Of a DNA stretch of 64,000 bases, positions 53,738 through 62,513 are shown piece by piece; within the stretch, counting starts at the first letter, position 1, and each line of letters starts with the position of its first letter. Origin of the DNA: Rhizobium bangladeshense (lineage in GTDB: Bacteria; Pseudomonadota; Alphaproteobacteria; Rhizobiales; Rhizobiaceae); NCBI RefSeq assembly GCF_017357245.1, contig NZ_CP071614.1:1-64000 (forward strand). The letters are read 5' to 3'. The position numbers were made by a program, and so were the translations under genes. Under the pieces are notes generated by a model, which saw nothing but the letters and a program-made list of their open reading frames with translations, ran no database searches and was not told the DNA's origin.

Positions 53738-56452
53738 TTACGATAACAGTTCCTTGAACATACCGTTTTTCTCGGAAAGTTCCGGATAGTTTCCGGCTTC
53801 CGCCAGCCCACCGCGGTCGAAGAGCAGGATTCGGTCGAACATCTCGGCGAGCCGCGCATTCGAAAGCACCCAGATGATCGCCGGGCGCTGGCCTTCCTTG
53901 TGCAGGTCTTCGATGATGTTGCGGGTGATTTGATCCTGAACGCGCTGATCGAGTGCCGACAGCGGCCGGTTGAAGACGAAATAATCCGAGCGCTTCAGAA
54001 GCGCGCGGGCAAGGTTCAGCTTCTGTCGCTGCACCATGGTCAGCCGCTTGCCGCCGGAGCCGACGTCGAATTCGAGACCGATGGACAGGACATCGTCATA
54101 TAGGTCGAGCGCGTCGAAGAGCTCGCCCATGATGGCGCGGATGCGGTCGGAGGCATCGGCCTGCTGATAGGCTATGCGGCCGAAGAGCACATTGTCCATC
54201 AGGCTGGCCGACGGCGTGAAGCGCTCGGCGTCGTAGCGCTCGATCAGCTCGGCGAGATCGGCAGGGATATGCGCGTGGAACTGCTTGCGCGCGCTAACGA
54301 TCTTGTCCATCAGCTCATTGGTCAGCAGGCCGAAGCGGTGGCGCGGCTCGATATAGGCGAAGCTCAGCCGGATGATGGCGGAGCGCTCCTCCGGTGTGGC
54401 GTCCTCGAAGCGGCGGCTCTGGAGCTTCTGCAAGAGAGCCTGATAGGTCGGAATGTCGTCCGCCGTCATGAAGGTCAGCTGCTGGAAGAAAGGGTGGTCC
54501 GGTGGCAGGTCGTGGAAGAGTTCGACGGCGTTCTCGGCGATCTCAAGGCCCATGGCGTAGAGATCGGTGCTGAGGCCCGTCTCGCGGAAGAGCTGCTGGA
54601 AATAGGGATGGGCGGCAAGCCGGCGGTTGGTCATCAGCGGCCGCTTCATCGTTCCGAAGAGCAGGTTCTCACCGACCGTCGCCTGGGCGTTGTAGGCGTC
54701 GAAGTCGAAAGGCACGACGATGCCGTCGAGACCCTCGTCGCGCAGCCGGTCGCGCAGCGAGGCGCGCAGCGCCACGACGTGGTCGCTGACCGCTACGTGC
54801 ACGTCGGTATTGACGTTCGAGCGCAGCGCCAGGTCGAGGATATCCTGTGAAATCTGGACGGCGTCGAGCACCGGCCGGATCGCTTTCAGGAGATCATCCG
54901 GCCCGTTGGCGCCGGCCGCCTTATAATCCACCCAATCGCTGTTGAGGTCGAGCGTCGGGTTGCCGGCCTTCACCGCCTCGGCGGAGTGCCATTTGTATTC
55001 CTGCGCTTCCTTCTCGTCGTAGACGGCGTCGATCATCGGCGCGTGCTTGAGGCCGTAGAGCAGATTGCTGGCAAGCGTGCCATGGAAGAAGAAGGTGTCG
55101 GCCGAGGCGTAAGAGATGCGGCGGCCGGTAATCGATTCCGGCAGCTCGAGCAGGTCGCGTCCGTCGATGGTGATGCGGCCGGAGTCAGGCCAGATCATCC
55201 GGCCGAGCGCCTCGGCGAAGGCTTCGGCGCCGCTGCCGTTGGGACCGACGATCGCAACCGTTTCGTTTGGCTTGATTTCGACGGAGACGTGGTCGACGAG
55301 ACGAGCGCCGCTGTCGTCGGAGAGTGTCAGGTTGGTGACGACGAGCGCGCTGGTCAGTGTGCCTACGGGTGCGGTCGCCAATTCCTGGATGCGGCTGTCG
55401 ATCAAGGGCTCCACATTGAACTGCTCGTAGACCTGCTGGTATTTCACCTGCACGTCCTGGCGCATCTGGTCCCAGTCGATCAGTTCCTTGAGCGGCCCGG
55501 GCAGGTCCTTGTAGGCCGATATGACGGCGACGAGCTGGCCGATGTCGAGCCGGCCCTGCAGCGCGAGATAACCGCCGATCGCGTAGAACAGGAAGGGTGT
55601 GACCTGGGCAAGGAAGTTGTTGATGAACTTCACCAGGAACTTCCATTGATAAAGGTCATAACGGATTGAGAAGATGCGGCCGAGCCGCCAGGCGATATCG
55701 GCGCGTTCGAGGTTCGATGTGTCGTTGCCGTGGATCGTGCCTATGCCCTCGACGATTTCGCCGACGCGGCCGGAAAGCTCACGCGCCGTCAGCTGCCGCT
55801 GGCGGCCGAGCTCCAGCAGGCGCTTGCGCATGCGGGGAATAACGACCGCCTGGACGCCGACGATGCCGGCGGCGATCATGCCGAGCCAGAAATTCTGCAC
55901 GATGATGAAGGCGAGCGCGGTGATCGCCTGGCCGCCGAGCAGGGCGGGCGAGACGAAGGCGTCGCCGGTGAAGCCGCCCATCGGCTCCACCTCGTCCTTG
56001 ATCATCGTGGCGATCTCGGCCGATTTCACCCGCTTGAAATGGGCAGGCGGGAAGCGCAGCACCCGGTCGATCAGCTCGAAGCGGATGCGGCGCAGCATGC
56101 GTTCGCCGAGCCGCCCCTTATAGGTGTTGATGTAGAATTTGAAGAGACCGTTCAGCACCACCAGTGCCAGGAACACCAGGCTGAGGGCCATCAGCATCTG
56201 GAAACGGTTGAGCTCCACCCCTTGAAAAAATTCGACATGGCCGATCAGCGGAATGTCATAGGCGATGTGCATGAATTTCTGGGTTGCGCCCGGTCCCTCG
56301 AAACCATCACCCTGGATCGGTCCGTTGACGATCTGCTTCGGCAGGTCGAAGGACAGGAAATAGGGGATCATCGAGGCCGCGACGACGGCCAGGATCCACA
56401 GCTGCTGCAGCCGCGTGTTCTTCCAGATGTAGCGGGCGAGGCTCTTTTCCAT
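53738..56452 (-). CDS. ABC-like membrane protein with fully degenerate ATPase domain
   Basis: This 904-residue protein has an exporter-type six-helix domain (about 15-330) and an ABC-type domain (about 370-904) that is far longer than normal. Every catalytic motif is altered: Walker A GPNGSGAEA (403-411) lacks the Lys; the Q-loop YASADTFFF lacks the Gln; the signature position reads LTMVQRQKL; Walker B reads YFVFNRPLSALD, without the Asp-Glu pair; and the H-loop region reads WVLSNARL. About 270 residues are inserted between the Q-loop and signature, and within them the post-Q-loop motif recurs. The reading frame is intact, so this is a pseudo-ATPase rather than a broken gene. It lies 161 bases after the glycosyltransferase genes on the same strand. 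Confidence 0.88.
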   Translation of the reverse strand: MEKSLARYIWKNTRLQQLWILAVVAASMIPYFLSFDLPKQIVNGPIQGDGFEGPGATQKFMHIAYDIPLIGHVEFFQGVELNRFQMLMALSLVFLALVVLNGLFKFYINTYKGRLGERMLRRIRFELIDRVLRFPPAHFKRVKSAEIATMIKDEVEPMGGFTGDAFVSPALLGGQAITALAFIIVQNFWLGMIAAGIVGVQAVVIPRMRKRLLELGRQRQLTARELSGRVGEIVEGIGTIHGNDTSNLERADIAWRLGRIFSIRYDLYQWKFLVKFINNFLAQVTPFLFYAIGGYLALQGRLDIGQLVAVISAYKDLPGPLKELIDWDQMRQDVQVKYQQVYEQFNVEPLIDSRIQELATAPVGTLTSALVVTNLTLSDDSGARLVDHVSVEIKPNETVAIVGPNGSGAEAFAEALGRMIWPDSGRITIDGRDLLELPESITGRRISYASADTFFFHGTLASNLLYGLKHAPMIDAVYDEKEAQEYKWHSAEAVKAGNPTLDLNSDWVDYKAAGANGPDDLLKAIRPVLDAVQISQDILDLALRSNVNTDVHVAVSDHVVALRASLRDRLRDEGLDGIVVPFDFDAYNAQATVGENLLFGTMKRPLMTNRRLAAHPYFQQLFRETGLSTDLYAMGLEIAENAVELFHDLPPDHPFFQQLTFMTADDIPTYQALLQKLQSRRFEDATPEERSAIIRLSFAYIEPRHRFGLLTNELMDKIVSARKQFHAHIPADLAELIERYDAERFTPSASLMDNVLFGRIAYQQADASDRIRAIMGELFDALDLYDDVLSIGLEFDVGSGGKRLTMVQRQKLNLARALLKRSDYFVFNRPLSALDQRVQDQITRNIIEDLHKEGQRPAIIWVLSNARLAEMFDRILLFDRGGLAEAGNYPELSEKNGMFKELLS

Positions 56453-56613
56453 GGCTAACCGTCAGCTTGCTGGGAAATTCCGAAGGCGCGATCCGGACGC
56501 GGGGACGGGAGGAATTGTTGAGAACAGGACCATGCAGCCGGACCGCCGTTATCGCAATGAAAACAAGGCGAAGGGACCGGCTGCAGAAAGGCCGATTCTC
56601 GCCGGAACTCTGC

Positions 56614-57780
56614 TTATATCACAGGATTTTTGAATTGGGCGAGCGATTCGGCAATCATGGAGCGAATGATGGCGGCCGTTTTCTCCGCCCCGTCGAGATC
56701 GAGCGGGACCGGCCCTTGTCGAGGGGCCGCGAGCGCCCGTTCAACCGCCTCTTTCACATGGACGGAGGTCAGCCCTTCTTCCGGCAGGATATCGGCAAGA
56801 CCAAGGGCCTGCAGCCGTTCGGCGCGCACCGTCTGTTCGGTCTCGCCGCCGGCGACGAAGGGGATGAGGATCGCCCGGCACTTGGTGCGCAGAAGGTCGC
56901 CGACGGTGTTGTAGCCGGCCTGCGAGATCGACACCCTGGCTCCCCGCAAGAGCGAAGGAAAGTCCTTGCGGAAGCGCGCAAGCGTCACGTTTGGAGGCAT
57001 GTTTCGCGATAGTGCGGCGAAATCGTCTTCCGGCAGATTGGGGCCAGAGATCAGCAGCCAGCGAAGATCGCCCGGCAGGAGAGCTGCCGCCTCTTTCGCC
57101 GCGCCGATCAGCTCGGCGCCGACCGCGCCGCCGCCGGCCGAAGCGATGATGTCGAAGGTCTCCGCCGGGTCTGGCGCCGGCGGCGGAGCGACGAGGCCGG
57201 TATAGCGTAGCCTGTCGGCAATCTCAGCCGTCAGCGGAAAGGTATCCTCGAGTCTGACGAAGGCGGGGTCGCCGTGGACGAGAACGACGTCGAAATGATC
57301 CTTGACCAGGGCGACTGTTTCGGCGTCGCGGCCGGCCTTGCGGTTTTCCTGCAGGATGTCGCGCACCGAACTTGCGAGCTTCGGCCGTGGTTCGGCCTTC
57401 TCGATTGCTTCAAGCAAGGGCAGGAGTTCGAAGCGCATCTGCCGTCGGCCAAAGGGGAAGGCCTCGATGATGACGATATCGGGTCTTGCGGCACGGAAGG
57501 CGTCGAGCAGCAATTGCCGGCGGGCAGCGAGAAATTCCTCGCCGGCCGGCCGGCCATCGGCATCGGCGAGGCCGGAGAAACCTGCATTGCTGGCGACGAC
57601 CGCCGGCAAGGCCACTGTTTTGACACCCTCGCCGGGAAAGCCCGGCACGGGCAGGCCGCCGGTCACGACGGTGACATCGAATCCGTCCTTGACAAGAGCG
57701 TTGGCGATGCGGCTGGCGCGGGCGATGTGGCCTATGCCGAGAAGGTGCTGGACGTAGAAGAAGATGCGCGGTGCCGTCAT
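56614..57780 (-). CDS. MurG-like (GT28-type) glycosyltransferase, COG4671-like
   Basis: This 388-residue predicted glycosyltransferase has an N-terminal Rossmann domain FYVQHLLGIGHIARASRIAN (about 7-26) and a C-terminal sugar-nucleotide domain with SQAGYNTVGDLL and PFVAGGETEQTVRAERL. The ATG at 57780 overlaps the previous stop (ATGA) and has AGAGGG upstream; an alternative ATG at 57795 adds five residues. It resembles the other GT28-type gene at 59034 in architecture. Donor and acceptor are unknown. Confidence 0.82.
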   Translation of the reverse strand: MTAPRIFFYVQHLLGIGHIARASRIANALVKDGFDVTVVTGGLPVPGFPGEGVKTVALPAVVASNAGFSGLADADGRPAGEEFLAARRQLLLDAFRAARPDIVIIEAFPFGRRQMRFELLPLLEAIEKAEPRPKLASSVRDILQENRKAGRDAETVALVKDHFDVVLVHGDPAFVRLEDTFPLTAEIADRLRYTGLVAPPPAPDPAETFDIIASAGGGAVGAELIGAAKEAAALLPGDLRWLLISGPNLPEDDFAALSRNMPPNVTLARFRKDFPSLLRGARVSISQAGYNTVGDLLRTKCRAILIPFVAGGETEQTVRAERLQALGLADILPEEGLTSVHVKEAVERALAAPRQGPVPLDLDGAEKTAAIIRSMIAESLAQFKNPVI

Positions 57781-59024
57781 GACGCCCTCTGCCATTCGGC
57801 CTCGAACAGGCCGGTGAGCTGTCTGATGCTGGAATGATAGTCGAAATTCTCGCGCACCCGTCTCTCGGCAGCGTCACCGAGGCGCTGGCGCAGCGCCGGG
57901 TCTCGGATCGCCGCCTCCAGGGCTTTCGCAAGCATCGCCGGATCCTCCGGCGGCACGACGAGGCCGTTTTCGCCATCCGTCAGCAGTTCCGGCACACCGG
58001 ACACGGCGGTCGAGACGCAGATGAGGCGCTGGCTCGAGGCCTCGACCAACACGTTCGGCAAGCCGTCGCGGTCGCCGTTGGCGGCGATGCGGCAGGCCAG
58101 CGCGAAGAGATCGGCGCGGCGGTAGTGATCGAGCACGTCTTCCTGGGCCATGGCGCCCTTCCAGACGATGCGGCCGGAGAGGCCGAGCTCGGTGGCGAGC
58201 GCCTTCAGTCTGGCAAGCTCGTCGCCGCCGCCGATATGCTCCATGCGCCAATGCAGGTCGGCGGGCAGCAGCGCCAGCGCCCGCAACAAGACGTCGTAGC
58301 CCTTCTTCTCGACGGCGCGGCCGACGCTGAGGATGAAGGCCGGGTTGTCGGGGTCGCTCCCGGTGCGGGCCGAATGCGCACCGGAAAAATGGCCGAAGCG
58401 GGCGAGATCGAGGCCGTGATAGCTCAAGTGCACGGCATCCTTGCGCGATGTCAGCATGCGCATGTGCTCATAGCCGGTCCGGGTGCAGGTGACGGTCCAG
58501 CGGGCGCTCTTCAGCTTCTCGTTCAGCTCCCAGTCGGGAGACGTCCATATGTCCTTGGCATGCGCCGAACAGGTCCAGGGCGTGCCCGTCAGGATGCTCG
58601 TATATTCCGTTACCGAGGCCGGCGTATGGATGAAATGGGCATGCAGCCATTCGCCCCCATCCGGCCATTCGCGCGCCAGCACCAGGGCCTGGCCGAGGCG
58701 GCGGAAACGGTTGCGGGAGAGATCGCGCTTGAGGTCGGCCCAGAAGCGTTTCATCAGCACCTTGAAGCCAGGTTTACCGAAGCCGGCGGCCATGCCTTTC
58801 AGAACGCGGATCGGCTCCTCGTGCAGATATTCAGGCAGATAGACGACGCGCGCCTTGATCTCGTCATGCACGGGATGGCGCTTCTTGTCGGTCGGCCGGC
58901 GCATGGAAATCAGCGTCAGGTCGAAGCCGGCCCTTTCGAGGCCGAGCAGCTCCTGAGCGATAAAGGTTTCCGATAGGCGGGGATAGCCTTTCAGCACGAC
59001 GAGCATCTTGCGGCGTGGTGGCAA
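57777..59024 (-). CDS. GT4-family glycosyltransferase
   Basis: This 415-residue GT-B enzyme of family GT4 begins VVLKGYPRLSETFIAQEL. The GT4 C-terminal half has ILSVGRAVEKKGYDVLLRAL (about 228-247), the EX7E-like text DGLPNVLVEASSQRLICVST and the ending GVPELLTDGENGLVVPPEDP. It uses nucleotide-sugars to build a glycan. The start used is a TTG at 59024 after AGGG; an ATG at 59006 (MLVVLKGYP) is an alternative. It lies 9 bases after the preceding glycosyltransferase. Confidence 0.88.
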   Translation of the reverse strand: MPPRRKMLVVLKGYPRLSETFIAQELLGLERAGFDLTLISMRRPTDKKRHPVHDEIKARVVYLPEYLHEEPIRVLKGMAAGFGKPGFKVLMKRFWADLKRDLSRNRFRRLGQALVLAREWPDGGEWLHAHFIHTPASVTEYTSILTGTPWTCSAHAKDIWTSPDWELNEKLKSARWTVTCTRTGYEHMRMLTSRKDAVHLSYHGLDLARFGHFSGAHSARTGSDPDNPAFILSVGRAVEKKGYDVLLRALALLPADLHWRMEHIGGGDELARLKALATELGLSGRIVWKGAMAQEDVLDHYRRADLFALACRIAANGDRDGLPNVLVEASSQRLICVSTAVSGVPELLTDGENGLVVPPEDPAMLAKALEAAIRDPALRQRLGDAAERRVRENFDYHSSIRQLTGLFEAEWQRAS

Positions 59025-59033
59025 GGCTGTGCC

Positions 59034-60242
59034 CTATTCCGCGCCGACGAGGGAAAGATGGCTGCCGCGGCCGTCGAGCCACCGGCCGACGGTCTGCGAG
59101 ATGTGGTCCAGCCCTTCGAGATGCATGTTGCTGCCGCTTTTCGACGGCGGCAGGCGGAAAGGCAGGCGTTTCAGTGCCTCGGCTATGATCCTGGGATCGG
59201 CCGATTCTTCCGGCAGCAGCATGTCGACGAGGCCGAGCTCGCTTGCCCGCTTCGCGCGCAGCAGCTGTTCCTCGCGCGGCTTGACGCGCGGCACGATCAG
59301 AGCCGGCTTGTCGAAGGAGAGGATCTCGCAATAGGTGTTGTAGCCGCCCATGGCGACGACGCCGGTGGCGCCGGCGATCAGTTCCTCCATGTGATTGTCG
59401 AACTCGATGACCTCGATATAGGGAATGGCTTCACCCTTCTGCACCAGCTTGGCGCGCTCGGCGGCCGGCATATAGGGACCGAGCACGACCAGCGCCTTTT
59501 GCGTCAGCATGGGGTCGGCCTCATAGGCGTTCATGACGTCATGGACGAGATCGGAACCGTCGCCGCCGCCGCCTGTCGTGACGAGCAGGTAATTGTCCTT
59601 GCGGGCGTTGACCGAGCTCTTGCCTTTGGAGACGCTGCGCTGCAGGAAACCGACGAAGTCCATCTTCCGGCGCAGGCTGGCCGGCACGTCGAGACCAATA
59701 AGCGGATCGTAGAAGTCAGGCGGACCGTAAACCCAGACGCTATCGTAGTACTGGTCGATCTTCTGCATGACGCTGTTCTTCTTCCACTCAGCCTCGAGCA
59801 GATGCGGAGCGTCCATGATCTCGCGCAGCCCAAGAACCAGTACTGAGCCGCGCGCCTTGAGATAGGCGAGCGTATCCTCGACCTCGCCCTTCAATCCCAT
59901 CGGCTCCTTGTCGACGATGAAGATATCCGGCTGGAAGGTCTCGGCCGTGTGACGGATGCTCGATTCGCGCATCTTCAGCGTCTCGTGCAGGTCGATATGG
60001 CTGGCAAGCGACGTATATTCGCCGTTGCGCAGCTTGATGACACTGGGGATCTTCACAAAATCGACGCGGGCGCGGTAGTCGAAGGCGCCGGCGATCGTCG
60101 CACCCGAAATGATCAGGATATTGAGGCCGCGATAATCCTCGACCAGCGCATGGGCGATGGTGCGACAGCGCCTGAGATGGCCGAGGCCGAAGGTGTCGTG
60201 GCTGTACATGAGGATGCGAGCATCTTCGAGACGTCTGGCCAT
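59034..60242 (-). CDS. MurG-like (GT28-type) glycosyltransferase, first gene of the cluster
   Basis: This 402-residue predicted glycosyltransferase has RILMYSHDTFGLGHLRRCRT-like text (about 8-27), the GT28-type glycine-rich loop LLVTTGGGGDGSDLV and the donor-site segment GGYNTYCEILSFDKPALIVP. The ATG at 60242 is chosen because GGAGGGG precedes it. It starts a three-gene run of closely spaced glycosyltransferases. The product may be an envelope or storage glycan. Confidence 0.83.
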   Translation of the reverse strand: MARRLEDARILMYSHDTFGLGHLRRCRTIAHALVEDYRGLNILIISGATIAGAFDYRARVDFVKIPSVIKLRNGEYTSLASHIDLHETLKMRESSIRHTAETFQPDIFIVDKEPMGLKGEVEDTLAYLKARGSVLVLGLREIMDAPHLLEAEWKKNSVMQKIDQYYDSVWVYGPPDFYDPLIGLDVPASLRRKMDFVGFLQRSVSKGKSSVNARKDNYLLVTTGGGGDGSDLVHDVMNAYEADPMLTQKALVVLGPYMPAAERAKLVQKGEAIPYIEVIEFDNHMEELIAGATGVVAMGGYNTYCEILSFDKPALIVPRVKPREEQLLRAKRASELGLVDMLLPEESADPRIIAEALKRLPFRLPPSKSGSNMHLEGLDHISQTVGRWLDGRGSHLSLVGAE

Positions 60243-60339
60243 GGGTGTCCCCTCCGGGGTGAACAACATGAATTAGTACCCCCACCGTCCGGAGGCCAAG
60301 AGGCGGGGGCGGTGCCGGAAGGCGCCGCCGAGCTTCCTG

Positions 60340-61512
60340 CTATTTGTAGGGATCTGCCGCATCGCGCAAGCCGTCTCCCAGAAAGTTGAACGCCAAAATG
60401 ACAAGAACAACAGGAATGATCGGAAAGAGCAGCCAAGGATAGAAGGCGATGACGCTGACGCTTTTTGCCTCCGTCAGCAGAATGCCCCAGCTGGTGATCG
60501 GCGGACGAAGACCGAGGCCGAGGAAGGAAAGCGCAGTCTCGCCGAGGATCATGCCGGGGATCGAAATCGTCGCGGAAGCGATGAGGTGCGACATGAAGCC
60601 GGGCACGAGATGGCGGCCGATGATGCGGGGCGTGCTGGCGCCCATCAGCTGCGCGGCCTGCACGTAATCTTCCTCGCGCAGCGCCAGGAGCTTGGAGCGC
60701 ACCGCCCGCGCCAGTCCGGTCCAGTCGATGATGCCGAGGATGACCGTTATGCCGAAATAGATGACGATCGGGCTCCAGGTTACCGGCATGATGGCTGCCA
60801 GCGCCATCCATAGCGGCAGGCTCGGCAGCGATTGCAGCACTTCGATCAGGCGCTGGACGATGAGATCGAAAATGCCGCCCCAGTAGCCGGCAAGGCCGCC
60901 GATGACGACGCCGAGCACGAAGCTGATCGCGATGCCGATCAGGCCGATCGTCAGCGATATCCGCGCGCCGTAGAGGATGCGCGACAGCACGTCGCGGCCG
61001 AGCCGGTCGGTGCCGAGCAGGAACATCTGGCCGCCGATCGCCGGACAGACGAGATGATAGTTCGAGGCGACGAGACCCCAGAAATTATAGGAATCACCGC
61101 GGCAAAAGAAGCGGATCGGCTGCACGTCGTTCGGCCTGTCGGTATAGACGCGGTGCAGCGTGTCGAGATCGAGAGTCATGCTGCGGCCGTAGACGAAGGG
61201 ACCGACGAACTCGCCTTTGTCGAAGAAATGGACGCGCTGCGGCGGCGCATGGATGAAATCGACGTTGCGGGTGTGCAGGCCATACGGCGCCAGGAACTCG
61301 ACGATCATGATCATCAGGTAGATGGCCGCGAGAAAGATGCCGGAGATCAAGGCGAGCCTGTGCTGCTTGAATTTCCACCACATCAGCTGCTTCTGGGAGG
61401 CGAGATGGATGCGCGATCGCGCCGCCGTCATGGTTTCGGTCGCATGCGGATCAAACGGAGCGGTGGAGACGTAGTGCGGCAGGGGCGCGCCGGGTGCGGG
61501 AAGGGGCGACAT
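60340..61512 (-). CDS. Opp/Dpp-type ABC importer permease, OppC-like
   Basis: This 390-residue permease has an N-terminal transmembrane helix (about 53-75), a long periplasmic loop (about 80-190, with two Cys) and the five-helix BPD core. The loop text GADYVQAAQLMGAS-type (EEDYVQAAQLMGASTPRIIG) is the EAA motif. It is longer than E. coli OppC (about 300 aa) because of the enlarged loop, as in YejE-type permeases. The ATG overlaps the stop of the OppB-like gene (TAATG). Confidence 0.88.
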   Translation of the reverse strand: MSPLPAPGAPLPHYVSTAPFDPHATETMTAARSRIHLASQKQLMWWKFKQHRLALISGIFLAAIYLMIMIVEFLAPYGLHTRNVDFIHAPPQRVHFFDKGEFVGPFVYGRSMTLDLDTLHRVYTDRPNDVQPIRFFCRGDSYNFWGLVASNYHLVCPAIGGQMFLLGTDRLGRDVLSRILYGARISLTIGLIGIAISFVLGVVIGGLAGYWGGIFDLIVQRLIEVLQSLPSLPLWMALAAIMPVTWSPIVIYFGITVILGIIDWTGLARAVRSKLLALREEDYVQAAQLMGASTPRIIGRHLVPGFMSHLIASATISIPGMILGETALSFLGLGLRPPITSWGILLTEAKSVSVIAFYPWLLFPIIPVVLVILAFNFLGDGLRDAADPYK

Positions 61513-62510
61513 TATTTGGTGCTCCTGCCTTGCAGACGGATGCGGGGATCGAGGAAGCCGAGGGCGATGTCGGAGATCAGCACGCCGATAACGTTGAGGA
61601 AGGCGAGGAACATCAGGAAGGAGCCGGCGAGATACATGTCCTGGCTCTGCAGCGCCTTGATCAGCATCGGGCCGGTCGTCTCCAGCGATAGAACGATCGC
61701 GACGATCTCGGCCCCCGAGATGATCGATGGCAGGATCGAGCCGATATCGGCGATGAAGAAATTGAGCGCCATGCGCAGTGGATATTTGACCAGCGCCCGC
61801 ATCGGATGCAGTCCCTTGGCGCGAGCCGTCGTCACATATTGCTTCTGCATCTCATCGAGAAGATTGGCCCGCAGCCGCCGGATCATGCCGGCCGTACCGG
61901 CCGTGCCGACGATGATGACGGGGATCCAGAGATGAGCGAGGATCGACTTCGCCTTTTCCCAGCTCATCGGCTGGTTGAGATATTGCTGGTCCATCAGATG
62001 GCCGATCGACAGCCCGAACCAGACATTGGCGAAATACATCAGGATCAGCGCCAGCATGAAGTTCGGAATGGCGATGCCGAGAAGGCCGAGGAAGGTCAGC
62101 CCGTAATCGCTCCAGCTATACTGGTGCGTCGCCGAATAGATGCCGATCGGAAAGGCGATCAGCCAGGTGAGCAGGATCGTCGTGAAGGAGACGAGGATCG
62201 TCAGCCATAGCCGTTCGCCGACCACGTCCGAGACCGGCAGCTGGTATTCGAAGGAATAGCCGAAATCGCCGTGCAGCATGCCGCCGACCCAGTAGAAGTA
62301 GCGCACGATCTCCGGCTTGTCGAAGCCGTATTGCTCCCGCATTTCCTCGATTTCCTGGAGGTTGGCAGTCTCGCCGGAAGCGCGCAGCTCCGCGATCTGA
62401 CTCTCGAAGAAGTCTCCCGGCGGCAGCTCGATAATGGTGAAAACAAGCGCCGAAATGACGAAGAGCGTCGGCACCATGGCGGCCATGCGCCAGAGAATGT
62501 ATCTGAGCAC
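61512..62510 (-). CDS. Opp/Dpp-type ABC importer permease, OppB-like
   Basis: This 332-residue permease with six helices has the family N-terminus LRYILWRMAAMVPTLFVIS and the EAA-type loop YVTTARAKGLHPMRALVKYP. It starts on a GTG at 62510, 3 bases after the binding-protein stop, and overlaps the OppC-like gene at its end. It forms the inner-membrane channel for a peptide or opine-like substrate. Confidence 0.9.
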   Translation of the reverse strand: MLRYILWRMAAMVPTLFVISALVFTIIELPPGDFFESQIAELRASGETANLQEIEEMREQYGFDKPEIVRYFYWVGGMLHGDFGYSFEYQLPVSDVVGERLWLTILVSFTTILLTWLIAFPIGIYSATHQYSWSDYGLTFLGLLGIAIPNFMLALILMYFANVWFGLSIGHLMDQQYLNQPMSWEKAKSILAHLWIPVIIVGTAGTAGMIRRLRANLLDEMQKQYVTTARAKGLHPMRALVKYPLRMALNFFIADIGSILPSIISGAEIVAIVLSLETTGPMLIKALQSQDMYLAGSFLMFLAFLNVIGVLISDIALGFLDPRIRLQGRSTK

Positions 62511-62513
62511 GCC

